From Charina bottae (taxonomy: Eukaryota > Chordata > Lepidosauria > Squamata > Charinaidae): a stretch of DNA of 64,000 nucleotides. The position numbers and the translations under genes are program-made. Shown here in pieces: positions 21,679 through 33,977 of the stretch. The DNA is taken from NCBI GenBank assembly GCA_023362775.1, contig JALMGJ010000015.1:8261501-8325500 (forward strand), given 5' to 3'. Every line of letters starts with the position of its first letter. The stretch's first letter is position 1. The notes under the pieces are model-generated. The model saw only the letters and a program-made list of their open reading frames with translations, searched no databases and was not told where the DNA came from.

Positions 21679-22480
21679 GCAATAACCATTGCAGCAGGAG
21701 GGAGGGAGGGAAGAAAAGAGACCTGGGCAGCATGGTGGCACTGGACTGTTGTACGTCTCCTTTGATGCCCAGCAAGCTTCCAGTCCTGCCTGCTTTTTTT
21801 TGATATTTTAATTCAAAACTAAATAAATGAGAAGTTGTCCTGGTATAAAGCAAAATTGTAACGTCTTTCATCACCTTCAATTTAAAAGAATGCCTCTTTG
21901 CACAATGTCTGCCCCATAGGTATTTTTAGTAAAAAAAACAAAACAAAAAAACCATGGGAGGTGGCCACCACTCTGGTCATTGTTTGGAAGAGTACCTACC
22001 TGCCAAAAAAGACAAAGTCATTTGGGGTAGAGAAGACCATCATGGTGGCTAGAGATAGAATGCTACATCAGACTTTGCATGGCAGGAAAAGGGGCCCAAA
22101 ATTTGGGAGGGGTTCAAGAGAGTTAGGAAATAAAATCAGTGCCCTAAGCCTTGATATCTGGAGTTCTGCCTGGCAGCCACAAAGGTTGTACTTTGGGGCT
22201 AGAGGAAGAGGTAAGAAACGGTAGTACCCAATTTGACTTCCAGAAATGTTCTGTTCTGTGAAAGGTTGTGCCCACCATGACAGCTATTTTGTGAGCAGTT
22301 TTGTACCTCAGTGCATGGCCTCTGAATGGGGTGTACACTTTTTCCTTTCTTCTCAGGGACCTTTTAACAAAAAGCAGAACTATAATGCATGGGTCGAAAG
22401 TGAATCTTGCATTTTCAAGAAAAGTACTGTATATGGAAACATATAAGGGCTGTGTTTCTACAACACAATAATCCATGCTT

Positions 22481-22820
22481 AAAGGTAAAGGTTAAGGTTC
22501 CCCCCGCACATTTGTGCAGTCATGTCCGACTCTAGGGGCCGGTGCTCATCTCCGTTTGTTAGCCGAAGAGCCAACGTTGTCCGAAGACGCTTCCGCGGTC
22601 ATGTGGCCGGCATGACACACACGGAACGCTGTTACCTTCCCACCGAAGTGGTACTTATTCATCTACTTGCATTTGCATGCTTTTGAATTGCTAGGTTGGC
22701 AAGAGCTGGGGCGAGTGCGGGAGCTCACTCCGTCACGCGGGGCTAGGGATTCGAACCTCCGAACTTGCGATCTTCTGATCAACAAGCCTGGCGTCTTACC
22801 CACTGAGCCACCACGCCCCT
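22481..22820 (-). mobile_element. tRNA-derived SINE (second family)
   Basis: Full-length reverse complement: left tail CATTTGTGCAGTCATGTCCG, right head ACTGAGCCACCACGCCCC. ATGCTTAA flanks both ends in slightly different register (about 22475 and 22827), a probable short TSD. Confidence 0.95.
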
Positions 22821-23430
22821 TAATTATGCTTAACTGAACTACAATTTACAGAATTTATTGAATAGGTTGGGTTTACACAACCAATTAAAACATAAACTAA
22901 ACACACTGGCTGGGATACTACATTTTCACCCAGTGCATTATGGGAACCCACCTTTTCTGAATAGAGAGTTAAGAACAACTCCAGATCTTTTGATATCAAC
23001 TTGCAGATTCCTTGCTCTGTTCATTAAGTCTTTCATCTCAGGAGATAGGACTCCTTGTGGTGCACAGCCTTTTGTTTTGCAGATGTAGATTGTCTATACA
23101 TGCTTATCTATTTGTTTTATCTACTTTATTTAACATATTTATAGCCTCTTCCTTATCCAGAGGATCTTGTGGTTGGTTGCAAACCATAGTTCATATCCAC
23201 CTTTGCCCAACAAGAACTGCCTGCATTTTAAGCCATGACTGCCTGGCACATTTATTTATATCAGGAATAAGCAACTTTTTCCTCACTTATTATCATTAAG
23301 TTCAGATGGTGATCCTGAGCAAACAAACCTGTCTCCCTATCACTCCAGATACGGAAGAATAAAATTGCAGACAGCTTCATGTCTGTGCTTGTCAAAGTCT
23401 GTGCTTGTCAACTGGTCAACTTACAGCACT
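22821..23430. other. no gene detected
   Basis: Unassigned sequence between a SINE and the AGG microsatellite. Confidence 0.5.
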
Positions 23431-23435
23431 AATTC

Positions 23436-23522
23436 AGGAGGAGGAGGAGGAGGAGGAGGAGGAGGAGGAGGAGGAGGAGGAGGAGGAGGAGGAGGAGGAG
23501 GAGGAGGAGGAGGAGGAGGAGG
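23436..23522. repeat. (AGG)n microsatellite
   Basis: About 29 near-perfect AGG triplets. It yields poly-Gly or poly-Glu frames of 83-95 codons that are artefacts of the repeat. Confidence 0.97.
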
Positions 23523-23952
23523 CGGCCATAAAACATTCATTACCTGCCATTGTCTTCCCACAGGGATTAAGGCAATGCAAGCTTTACTGGGATGCTTGGC
23601 CTTGCTGTTGTCATAATCTGGTGCAATTGCTGAGTGGCATTGACCATGTTATTGTGCATCTTTCATTCAAACCCCTGAATGAAAACAAATAATATATAGT
23701 AATCTTTTGATCAGGCTATATCACCAAAGGCAGTTTCTGGACATTAAGTTGCAAGTGCAAATAAAATTAAAGGGCCAAGGTGAGGTAACTTTCTTGCCTT
23801 TCCAGGAAATGAAGAAAGAAGACCCAAGCTTCTGCACCCCAACACCTAACTAATTCCACTTCTCTTAGTTTGTCAGTGCACTAGCTAACTTACCTCTATC
23901 TTCTCTAATTAAAGACCTAGACTCCATCAGTATTAGCAAAAAGAGAGAAAAA

Positions 23953-23972
23953 TAATAAAGGCGGGATAAAAA

Positions 23973-24012
<40 letters not shown>

Positions 24013-24015
24013 ATG
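23953..24015 (+). mobile_element. LINE 3' tail with (AAAT)n
   Basis: AATAAAGGCGGGATAAAAATT followed by about eleven AAAT units, a short 5'-truncated LINE tail. Confidence 0.6.
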
Positions 24016-24096
24016 CTAAGCTCAGAAATCCCTCATTGATCCATGGTCTATCAAGATTCTTAGAATCAGTTCTTCTACATTATTCCTGCCAGTTTC

Positions 24097-24344
24097 TGTC
24101 CTGACGTTGAGTGACGGAACACGCCGAGACTTGGTGTAAAAGCTCTAGTGTTTTATTGTTCTACTCTGCTAGACAGAATCCAGCTAAACTAAAATGAATT
24201 AGTGATGCTCAGAGAAAAGGCCCAAGAAACTAAGGCGGGGCCTTCTTTAGCCTCTTAGGAGGAAAACAAAGTGATTCAGTACTGCGCATGCGTTTATCTC
24301 TCTGGAGGGAGCCCCCTCCTTCTTCACCAGTTATCTCCCTGACA
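24097..24344 (-). mobile_element. solo LTR, family B, 5-bp target duplication
   Basis: On the minus strand it starts TGTCAGGGAG and ends CGTCAGGACA (TG...CA ends). It holds GCATGCGCAGT, then CTGGATTCTGTC and an AATAAA polyadenylation signal (ACAATAAAACACTAGAG). GTTTC lies at both 24092-24096 and 24345-24349. No internal retroelement coding sequence is next to it, so it is a solo LTR. The second copy is at 28405-28650. Confidence 0.85.
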
Positions 24345-24349
24345 GTTTC

Positions 24350-26640
24350 ATTCTGTTTCCAGCTGTTGGGTTCTCTCCCCCCCCCCACCCCCTTCCCCCC
24401 AGAAATGGTCCTATCTCCTTCAAAAGGGACCATTGGTAGGAAAGAAAGCATTACATTCCTTCTTTGCCCATTCTGATCCTGGTCCTGATTGGGAGACCTG
24501 TTTCTGCTCTTGTGGATTGAGAACTTTTATGGAACTATGTAAGGGATGCATTTAGCATCAGGCATCTGTTGTTTTGTATTAGCACTGGGCACGCTTCACT
24601 AATTATCCAAAAGTGTTTCAGACCTTGCATGAGGACATCACCTCTGGGCTTTCCATTAAAGCATCTGTGTCTTCCATGCAAGCCTAAAAAAGAAGAGCAG
24701 CTACTTTGAGCCGCTTTAAGGACACACTGCTTTCATTATATGGTTTATCATGATATAGCCACCTTAGACATTTTAAGCAAGTAATTGCATATTGCCCAAC
24801 CCACTATAGATTTTTTTAGGATTGTTTTGTACCCTAAAATTTATTCCAAGGTAAATTTGTTTCTATGTTCGTAAAAATTCCATATGGGCTTCCAGAGGAT
24901 TCCATGCCAGTTGTTGAATTCTGTTTTTATTTTTGTTCTGCATTCCCACTTGCAGATTTTTCCATTCAATGAATGAAGATTGGAAGTTCAGCTAGCACAT
25001 ATGAGGATAGTGGAGGTAAAACTAGTATGAACGTGATGGTAAGAAACTGGCGATCCAATCAGGAATGCCTGCTGGGGAGGGCAAGGGGGTATAAGCAAGG
25101 CCACAAGTATGACACTGTACGAATAATGTGAATGTTGTTGGAAACAACTGAAATTCTCTCAAAATGTTCAGTGACATCAGGACAAGAGTAATGTCACTGT
25201 GGCTTCTACTGGATGCCTATAGGTCCAATGTAGAAGTCTCAAACAATAATCTTGGGAGGGGTTTCTGGACATATCTCAGTATTCAGTTGAAACATTGAAG
25301 GGTTTCTTTTGTTCTGGGAGGCAGTCACAACAGTCAGAATCTCAAACCTAAGCCCTCAAACCATTTGGTTCCATCTATGTACAAGAAATAAATCTAGCCC
25401 ATTCCATTTCTCTAGGATCAGCCTGGTATGCTAGGCTCTGAAATGACGTGCGCTGTTTCAGTGTAACATTTCCCATGAATAATGCTTACATTTCAACTCT
25501 ATTTTTTATTCATATTTTTCATAAGGAGAAGCTAAAGTCCCTGCTTTCTTCCAGGGTCACCAAGAGTTCACTAAATGCTGATAGACTGAGCTCTCTATTA
25601 ATGCTGCTAAGTTAACTGCTTCCCAGTTCTGCCAGACCCTTTTATTTAAAGAAATGGCTCTGTATTTCATGAGAAAATATTTTGCAAAGCTTTCCCTGCT
25701 GATAATTTGTCTGAAAAAAGAGACAGATTTAATTATTTATATTGACTTGGAAAGTTGGGTATTAGATGTATTCAATAAGATCTGGGCTTTGTTTATATAG
25801 AAAGGTATGGACAGAGATAAATATCCAGATCATGCAAAGAACCAGTTTCTTATTAGCAAGCTGAATATCTGCAAGTAGTTTTGCTACCTAATTATTTAAT
25901 TTTTTGCCCAATTCATAAGCCATATCAAAAAACATGCCTTTAATCCCCTGGTTAATAGACTGTAGACTTCAATATTTGCTACTGAAATGATAGCAGGACT
26001 TGGTCATGGGGCGAGAGGGATTAGCTTCCAATTATTTGCAAGGATTCACTGTGTGGCCATGAGCAAGTAATTGTAATTCAGGTACTCATTTGGATTCATT
26101 TATTTCCATATGTTTATGTTCTGCTTTTCTATGTATCATTCACACATTACAGTCCTATGCCTGCTTTTCTGGTAGTGAGCTCCGTTGAAGATTGGTGCTC
26201 TAACACTGAGAGAATGGGAAGGTTAAATCTGAAAACCATCTAGGATATTGCTTTTAAAAATCAAAATCAACAAAAAGTCACATTTGCAGTACAAGACTTA
26301 ATGTGTTTATTCAGAAATAAGCCTGGCTAATGGAACACATTTAATGTTCCAATGCATGTCGGCTGCAGCTTAAAGTAACATGGGAAAATATACAAGTGAC
26401 ATTAGTGGTAGAGAAACCAACGGATCAACATTCGGTTGATTTGAAAAAAGCGGACCCTGCACATGCAGGAAAAAAAATTGGAAGAGAAAAAAAAATTAGT
26501 AGAGCAAGCCTGAGCAGTACAGAAGTACAAAGAAAAAATGTTAACTTTTTGTTTTCTTTTTGCTGGATTTTTCCACCTCTGAAAATGGAGAATTCCCACC
26601 ATCTTTGAAAAGTCCAATATACCTTCAAGCTCTTTGGAAG
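24350..26640. other. no gene detected
   Basis: Unassigned sequence; no repeat or exon I can support. The open frames at 26396-26628 overlap on both strands and lack domains. Confidence 0.5.
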
Positions 26641-27105
26641 CTGCCTAAAGCTGAGAGTGATTCTTTTCCAGCTAATATTCTCATAGAGTACTCTTTAGCA
26701 AGATTTATTGAGATCAAAAAGGGATGGGGTTATGGTGAGTCTATCTTCATTTCTGAACATAAGAAAAATTAACTATAAGTTTAGGAACTTAAAGAATTTG
26801 AAATAAAAGCTAAATAAGATTTTGAACGAAGAAAGTTATAAATGAATTAAGGGTCCAGAGAAATTTGAAATATTGAAACTTTTATTATAAAATTTTGGAG
26901 TTAACTATAAAAAATAAACAGCTTTTCATGGGAACCAGAATTATTTTGTCTGTTGTAAGTCATAACAGAGATTAGAGACCTTATGATTTAAATTGGACAC
27001 TAGAGGGGACTAAAGATTCCAGGCAAAAAGAAAAGAAGGAAGTGGGATTTACAAAATGATACAAAATACTATAACATTTGAAATATTAAAGGAGATCTTT
27101 GAAGA

Positions 27106-27453
27106 ATGGGGCCAGAAATGTCTGCTTCTATGGATAGACTATGTCTAAAAGATGTTAATGAAGGAATGAGAGATGTGAAACAAATTTTGCTTGATGCAGA
27201 AATAGTGGAATCAGAAATATTGGATTTTTTAAAAAGTGTGTATTACAAGACAGAGAAGGTATTTAAAGTGGAAATACAAGTGGCAGGCCAAGAGAATGAC
27301 CCAAAAAAGGACTCTTTAGTGGATATATATTACCTGGATAATGTCTTTTTATTGTATTTGCAAAAGAGGTTTCTTAAAGCCTTGAAGAAGCCTGTGCAAT
27401 GGGGCAAGGAAGAATTGAAGAGAAACCAAATTCTACAACAATATTTGAGCTGA
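27106..27453 (+). other. 115-codon open frame inside the AT-rich relic, not recognised
   Basis: Begins MGPEMSASMDR, is Lys/Glu/Leu-rich (for example QILLDAEIVESEILDFLKSV) and could form helices. It does not show reverse-transcriptase or endonuclease motifs. It lies between conserved blocks of an interspersed repeat, so it is more likely part of that element (perhaps an ORF1-type or 3' UTR remnant) than a host gene. No splice sites or promoter are evident. Confidence 0.25.
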
Positions 27454-27709
27454 ATAAAAATTAAGATTTTTAGAGGCAAAAGGAAGGAATATAAAGTTGG
27501 TTCATTTGATCAAGGTTAAAATAAGACACTTTTAAATGAAATTCTGGCAACCTTTTACAGACTTTTTGCTGACACCAGGATTGAAAAGTTGATGGATTTG
27601 CTAATAGATAAAGGATGGGTTAAGGGAAAAAGAGATATCTGTTGGTAACCTTATAGGGGTGAAGAGCTACCAAACTTGTGATGAAGTTTGGAAGTCACTT
27701 CTTCATATA

Positions 27710-27892
27710 TTTTTCTTTTTCTTTATTTCTTTATTTCTTTATTTCACTATTTCCTTTTTCTTTTCTTTTCTTTTCTTCTTTTCTTTTCTTTTCTTTTCTT
27801 TTCTTTTCTTCTCTTCTCTTCTCTTCTCTTCTCTTTTTACTTTTTCTTTCTTTGCACTTTTTATTCTCTCTTTTTACTTTCCTTTCTTTCTC
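27710..27892. repeat. pyrimidine (TTTC/TTTTC/TCTC)n tract
   Basis: Almost pure T/C with TTTCTTTA, CTTTT and CTCTT units. The three overlapping 77-80-codon plus frames here are low-complexity Phe/Ser/Leu artefacts. Confidence 0.95.
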
Positions 27893-27969
27893 CGAGTTTA
27901 GTTTATATTAGTTTTGATTACTGAAATTAAAATCTTTAATAAGAAAATTGATTAAATAGTACATGAACT

Positions 27970-28051
27970 TTGTTGTAAACCGCCCAGAGTCTACTGTTGT
28001 GGAGATGGGCGGTGATAAATTTGTATAATAAATAAATAAATAAATAAACGA
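27970..28051 (+). mobile_element. LINE 3' tail with (AAAT)n
   Basis: GTAAACCGCCCAGAGTC then GGAGATGGGCGGTGATAAATT and AAAT units, the L2/CR1-group tail again. Confidence 0.8.
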
Positions 28052-28404
28052 ATGAACTTCAAAACCTGCAAAAGTGTACCCAGACAGATATAGTATTTGA
28101 GAAACTGTATAAAATAAAAGAAACCAAAATACACTAAGTGTGTTTACACTTCACAATAAAATGTAAAAACCAAGAACATAAAAGGCATAATAATCTTCAG
28201 CTAAATAAAATGATAACTCTAGCTTTGTCTTGCTAGTTTTAGTAGGACTTTTAACAACAACAGCCACCACAGAACAGCACACACATTTCAAGAAATAACC
28301 ATCCAGTTCCATCACTTTAACCTCTCAGATCATATAATCCATCAATTAAAGACCAGGTTTGCAGCCATTAAGTTTGTAGTGTACAAAAGCATAGGAGTTT
28401 TCTT

Positions 28405-28650
28405 TGTTATGGAGATGGCTGGTGGAGAAGGAGGGGGCCCTCTCCAGGGGGAAAAGCGCACGCGCAGTGCAGAATCCCTTGGGCTCCCAGCCAAGAAGAT
28501 CAGAAAGGAACCGCCTTAGTGTTCTGGAGTTTTTCCCTTAGGGTTTGCTAGTTTAGTTCAGTTTAGCAGGATTCTGTCAAATAGACTAGACCAATAAACA
28601 CTAGAGTTCCATTCTTGTCTCAGCACGGTTCTTCACTCTAAATCCTGACA
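28405..28650 (+). mobile_element. solo LTR, family B, 5-bp target duplication
   Basis: Starts TGTTATGGAGATGG and ends AATCCTGACA, with GCGCACGCGCAGT, GGATTCTGTC and CCAATAAACACTAGAG in the same order as 24097-24344. TTCTT is present at 28400-28404 and 28651-28655, a perfect TSD. No adjoining internal region. Confidence 0.85.
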
Positions 28651-28659
28651 TTCTTCCAA

Positions 28660-29350
28660 CTCTGAAACTACGATTCTGTTTTAAAAAGTGCCTGTGTGAG
28701 AAGCCTATTCTGAGAGTTTCTGGGTCAATCAATACAAGGGAAATAGAAAATTAACAAAAAACTGTGAGTCAAAAGGTTTGATGCCTAATAAACACTACAA
28801 GGTTTACTCTTCATTTTATCAGTTTAGCTTAAAGCCTTGGCTGACATTACTAAGAAAAGTGACATCAAGGACAAAAGGCTCAATTCAGATAGCTTTAGAA
28901 ATATACTTGAGTCAAGATCTTTACCAGTTTGTTGCTATTGTTGTTGTTTTCTAATCCAAGAAAAGTAGATTTTTATCTTTTAGGAACAGGTCATGTAGAA
29001 CATGCATTGCCAAAGTAGCAAAGTGGTTCCCTTTGATATCATGTATCAAGGTGGAATGTCAACATATGATAATTTCCCAAAAATCAATGCTAAATAAGGA
29101 ATAGTCCCAAAGTAATCTAGATAAGGTATAAATCTTATCTCTAGGCTGGTGATGGAGAACCCTCATCTTCTGGTATTGAGGGAATTTCGGTCTCCATGCT
29201 CTGAGGGTCAGATTTGGAAAAGCTTGGGAGTTCATGGTCTCCATAGCGATTACTTTCCTCATGTAATGTCAGGCCCCACATTCGTAAGTGGTCATAATTG
29301 GACCGCATTTTTGTCTTGGAGTAGATGTCATGTGAGCTGGAGATGAGGGA
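28660..29350. other. no gene detected
   Basis: Unassigned sequence; a short GTTGTT run near 28930. Confidence 0.5.
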
Positions 29351-29357
29351 TTTCCAT

Positions 29358-29680
29358 GTTGTTGTTGTTCAATCGTTAAGTTGTGTCCGACTCTTTGTGA
29401 CCCCATGGACCACAGCACGCCAGGCCTTTCTGTCCTCCACTGTCTCCCAGAGTTTACTCAAATTCACGTTCATTACATCGGTGATGCTATCTAACCATCT
29501 CATCCTCTGCCGTCCCCTTCTCCTTTTGCTTTCAGTCTTTCCCAGCATCAGGGTCTTTTCCAGTGAGTCCTCTCTTCACATTAGGTGGCCAAAGTATTTG
29601 AGCTTCAGCTTCAGTATCTGTCCTTCCAATGAGCAGTCAGGGTTGATTTCCTTTAGGATTGACTGATTTGACCTTCTTGC
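29358..29680 (-). mobile_element. Bov-B LINE 3'-end fragment
   Basis: Left edge GTTGTTGTTCAATCG...GTGTCCGACTCTTTGTGACC, then CCATGGACCACAGCACGCC, AACCATCTCATCCTCTGCCG and CCTTTAGGATTGACTG: the reverse complement of the C-terminal reverse-transcriptase region and 3' end of Bov-B. Truncated at the element's 5' side. Confidence 0.9.
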
Positions 29681-29689
29681 TATAGTCAG

Positions 29690-30860
29690 ATTGTACCCAG
29701 ATTCAGTTGCAGTTGAGAGCCATCCATGACATCCATTGAGGGGGGAGGGTCCCATTCAGATTGTCCATCCCAGAATCCAACTGGTTTTTCTGAAGGACAC
29801 TTCAAACCCTGGCTGTCTAGTAGGTAGTTCAGTTCAGTGCCTAGTGTGCTATTAACATGAAGCAAACTGGGTATTGGCCTCTTTCTGGGGCCAGTCTCAT
29901 CTTTTCAGCCCTTCAAGGTAATCCAGACAGGAAACCAAAACCATGAGTACTGACACTACCTTTTATTGTAAGGTTACAGTAACATGTACATAAGAGATGG
30001 ACTTTATGTCACACCAGCACAGTCCTCATCTCCCCTTGTCTTTCCTAAAGAAGCTTTATATTCTGTTGTCTTATATGTAATCAATAATCAAAAAATATAT
30101 TCTTTACACTCTCTTAGCATCCTAAAATAAACCTTTTAAATTCAATTTTGACTTTGTTTTGCTTGGTCAAGGATAGTCAACATATTCCAGCAATCATGGC
30201 TTTTGGAGTTTAGCCAGCTGTAGAATTATAGCAGTCAGTTAGAAAGCTGCACAAAAGTTACAGGGATTGTGGGCCTTAGTGTAGCTAGGCTAAAGAAATA
30301 CTACTTCCATCACTACTTCTCTATTTTAAAAAAAAAAACCTTAGCTATTGGTGTCACTGAGATTGTATCATCAGGGGACTGAATTTCACTGAGGTTCTCC
30401 AGAGGACTCTAAAGTTCAACACTAAACACATTATTTAAAAAAGCAGACAGAGTTATTTCCTGCTCCTCCTTACCAAATTCTCCCCATGCAGGTCCTCGAG
30501 AGACCTTAAACAGAGAAAGAAAAGATAAAATTACCATTGTTCAGTCAAAGACAGGATAGAAAAGAAAGAAAAGGGAGAAGGAAAAAGTGAAATTATATGC
30601 TGAAGTGGGGTAGGCAAAGAAATAGACAAGTGTCAGGAAGAGAATTGAGACGGACAGAAACTCAAAATGGAGGTTCTCCTTGTATTTCCATAGGCCATAG
30701 ATCTTGCTCCCAAACAATTTTCCTAGTTCAGAATGAACCAAGTATTTTAGCAGGAGAACTTCTTAAGGTTCTCTAAATCCTTCTTCCTCTTTGCTCAGAG
30801 AAGGAAATGGGGCTTTTATGTAGTGTTTACTTGGAGAAGCAATTCTTTTTCTTCCTCTTC
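29690..30860. other. no gene detected
   Basis: Unassigned sequence, low-copy-looking, no supported exon. Confidence 0.5.
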
Positions 30861-30864
30861 TTCT

Positions 30865-30962
30865 TCTGTATCATCATCATCATCATCATCATCATCTTTA
30901 TTTATTTAATTAATTAATTAATTTGATACTACCCAGCAGATGCTGGACAGCTCACAATACAC
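30865..30962 (-). mobile_element. LINE 3' tail (minus) beside (CAT)n
   Basis: About nine CAT triplets (30868-30895) run into TTTATTTAATTAATTAATT and ACTACCCAGCAGATGCTGG, a diverged minus-strand LINE tail. Confidence 0.45.
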
Positions 30963-31697
30963 CAGAGAATATAAAAAACAATATAATAGGAAACAACCTA
31001 AGAAAGCCAAACTGAAACAAATTGAAAGAAAAACCAACAAGATGGTGAACCCAGTGGATACCCCAAAACATCCCACCAGCATCTAATGTCCAGTAGCGGG
31101 GGCTTCAACATCCCTAGCCCAAGGCCTTACCATCATAGATGTATCTTCTCTTATCTTCTAAGAAAGGAGAGATTGCAACAGATAGACCTAAACAGCTCTT
31201 GCTTTGTCAACACACTTTTTTTCCCCATGTGGGATTCCTGAGAACTGGAAAGAGGACACATAAAAGGGAGAAATGAAAAGGGAAATCCATTTTCACTTTA
31301 TGACAACTTAAAGTGATAATTAAAGCACTGAACATATTTAAGGCACAAGAATTCCTTGAGATTTATCTGCCACTAGTATAAATCAGCTCTCAGACTGAAG
31401 GAAGTTACACCTGGGCTATTTATTTAGTTATCTAGGTAATTATATTAAACATATACCTGCTACCCTTTGCCCAGGTTAGCATTTTTGGATAGGATACAAC
31501 TAATTGTAGAATAAACAACAAATGCAGCTATAGACAATAAAGATATACTGTATATTGAAACCACAAGCATTAAAATTTAAAATCTGAGATCGTAGTAAGG
31601 ATAGCCATTGTAGTGCTGAAAATATTGCAGAATAGGTGTGAAGTGAAGGCTGCATAGGCATCAGGTCTATGAAGGCAGTGCCTAGAATCATGTAAAA

Positions 31698-31812
31698 GTG
31701 AAATGGGTGGCTATATAAATTGAATGAATGAATGAATGAATGAATGAATGAATGAATGAATGAATGCATGAATGCATGCATGCATGCATGCATGCATGCA
31801 TGCATGCATGTC
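31698..31812 (+). mobile_element. LINE tail with (GAAT)n-(GCAT)n
   Basis: AATGGGTGGCTATATAAATT is a LINE-tail fragment; about ten GAAT units follow, changing to about nine GCAT units. The GCAT part is self-complementary. Confidence 0.65.
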
Positions 31813-31819
31813 AAGGGCA

Positions 31820-33120
31820 TGACAGCTCTTAAGGGAGGGAATACTATATTTTCCATGTTATGGCTAAGAAAGGACCAACAAGAGTTTATTTTATTTCTCT
31901 CCCCTCCCCTCCACCTTGAATGGAAGAGAGGAAACTTCAAGACCCATAGCAGCTCACAGACAGGGCAGGATCAAATGTTCTCCCTTGTGCTCTCATATTG
32001 GTCAGTTGGAAATGCTGCCCAGCTGTCAATGAGCTTGGCATGTTCTGTGCATTTCAAGATAGGCAGCAGTGAGGGCAGTTCCAGGTGGGTTTCCAAGTGC
32101 TTTGGAGGGATTGGAAAGTAAAAATGGGTGGGCCGGAACTGACCAATGATTCACGGTACAGTATAGATTTGGATTAATTCAGTCATCAGGTTCAATAATA
32201 TTACTTGTAATAGCACATTATAAAATAGTTGTGTTCTTGATTATTTAACAGCTTTAGCATTTGATCTATATAGGGGTTCTTGTATGTGGCCCTGAGAACT
32301 TTATATATATAGTCGTCTCCTCCTCCTCCTCCTCCTCCTCCTTTTTCTCCTCCTCCTTTTTCTCCTTCTCCTCCTCTTTTTTCCTTTTCTTCTTTTCCTA
32401 CTCCTGCCCTTCCCTTTCTTTTGGGTTTTAGCAGACATTTCTGGTCACAGTCCTTGACATGCACAGTTCATGCAACATATTTTCATGGGAGGTATTTTCC
32501 TGGCAAAAACCTCTTCATAGACATCAACCATTGTGCATGATAGCAATTTTCCTAAGCCATTTCTTTCCTAACTTCAATGCTACCACAGTATGGTGTGTTG
32601 GCAATTTGTTGATAGCAACACACTGATAGCAATTTGTTGTTCTATTTTAAATGCATTAAAATAGAATAGATAAGTAAGAAAAATTTGCAAACTTCCAACC
32701 CATCCTCTTAAAAATTTGGAGAGTTCTCTTCAACGAAGACGAAGATAGCCCACAAAGAAGTTGGGTTTTGGGAAGGTTATTCCTGCTTGATTTATTTCAT
32801 GCTTTGCCTTCATTTTCTCGGAACTGCACCAACCAAATTGGGGAACTATTTTTTTTAATTCGTAAAACAGCACCTGATCATGAGGAAGATGTGTCAGACA
32901 ATAGACACACCCAGTCATGGCTAGAGTTGAAAAAATGTGGTTCTGTTAAACGCCAGGATGCTGCTCGATGCTACTGTAACCATGTAATTAGTGCTTATTC
33001 TATATGGGATTTACTTGTCAGATAGGATCTTTCTTAATTACATGCCCATGAAAATGCTTTCTTTGTGTACATTCATGCAAGCAGTTTGTATGCAAAGGAG
33101 TTGTGCAATTGTACATCCAG
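31820..33120. other. no gene detected; TCC-rich tract
   Basis: Unassigned except a (TCC)n/TTTTTC tract at about 32316-32400. Frames over that tract are artefacts. Confidence 0.5.
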
Positions 33121-33122
33121 AA

Positions 33123-33153
<31 letters not shown>

Positions 33154-33164
33154 GGGAGAGAGAT
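33121..33164. repeat. (GA)n microsatellite
   Basis: GA run with occasional GGGA interruptions, about 44 bp. Confidence 0.95.
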
Positions 33165-33584
33165 GCAAACTGATCTGATTAACATCCCCGAGGGCTGCTG
33201 GATAATTTCAACAAGATTGCTATACCAAATCTAGTTTCGGTAAAACTGGTCATTTTATCTTTTCAGATTTGAGAGTTGCATTTGTTCAGACTTTGTAATC
33301 ATCCCTTTTGCAAGGGCTACAACTAAGATTGAGACAAGCTGATAGCAGATGTGATGATTAAAGCATAAGGGTTCCATTTTCTATGTGCAATTTATAGGAT
33401 GTACACATTCTTAAACTTGTCCTGAACACCATGAAACTGTCTCATAGGGATATCCACCAATCCCCATCTTGTTTCTGATGAAATATGATGCCCCCCCCAA
33501 ATGATTCCATTGTACCCCTACTCTGATGGTATTTTGCAAAATGATGAAAACAGTCATCTTCAAGAGTGCATTCGGATCTACTGA

Positions 33585-33977
33585 TGAAATGGTCTGTGGG
33601 AATGACCTTGGGAGACAGGAGGGAGAGCCACAGACTGGACAACCAGCATGTAAAAGGTGGGGGGTGGGGGTGTAGTGGGTTTTGTATTTGGGGTTTTATT
33701 TCTGTAAGCCGCCCGGAGTCACCTGAGTTGGGTGGCCTTATACATTTCTTTAATAAATAAAATACATAAATAATAAATATCAGCCCACAGGAGGAAGGAG
33801 GGCATGGGAAGCATTTCAGAAGGGACACTCGCTAGTTTTCCAGAGAGTAAAAGGAAAGGAGGGGAGAAATAATTTGTCTTGCAAGATTCTGTTAAGGTAA
33901 CCTTACAATAAAGATAGAGCTAGTGCTCCTGGTTGTGCTTCTTGTCTGGGTGACCTCGCAGAGCGAACACCCTGACA
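33585..33977 (+). mobile_element. LTR-like repeat, family A, with LINE-tail insertion
   Basis: Starts TGAAATGGTCTGTGGG (compare TGTAATGGTATGTGGG at 60741), contains GACCTTGGGAGACAGG, CAGACTGGACAACCAGCATG, TTCCAGAGAGTAAAAGG and ACAATAAAGATAGAG (polyadenylation signal), and ends CACCCTGACA. It is interrupted at about 33660-33778 by a LINE tail (GTAAGCCGCCCGGAGTCACC then AATAAATAAAAT). LTR identity is inferred from the TG...CA ends and AATAAA; no coding region is attached. Confidence 0.65.

Larger units (their letters stand above)
26640..27955 (+). mobile_element. AT-rich LINE-like relic, copy 2
   Basis: Colinear blocks with 19790-20704: AAAGTTATAAATGAATTAAG, GGACACTAGAGGGGAC, GGAATATAAAGTTGGTTCATTTG, GGGTTAAGGGAAAAAGAGATA, then a pyrimidine-rich tract and CTTTAATAAGAAAATTG. 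Between the second and third blocks this copy holds about 400 bp, including a 115-codon frame (27106-27453), that copy 1 lacks. Confidence 0.5.

Noticed and set aside
23365..23692. Poly-Gly and poly-Glu proteins
   Set aside because: They are translations of the (AGG)n microsatellite and lack any flanking coding signal.
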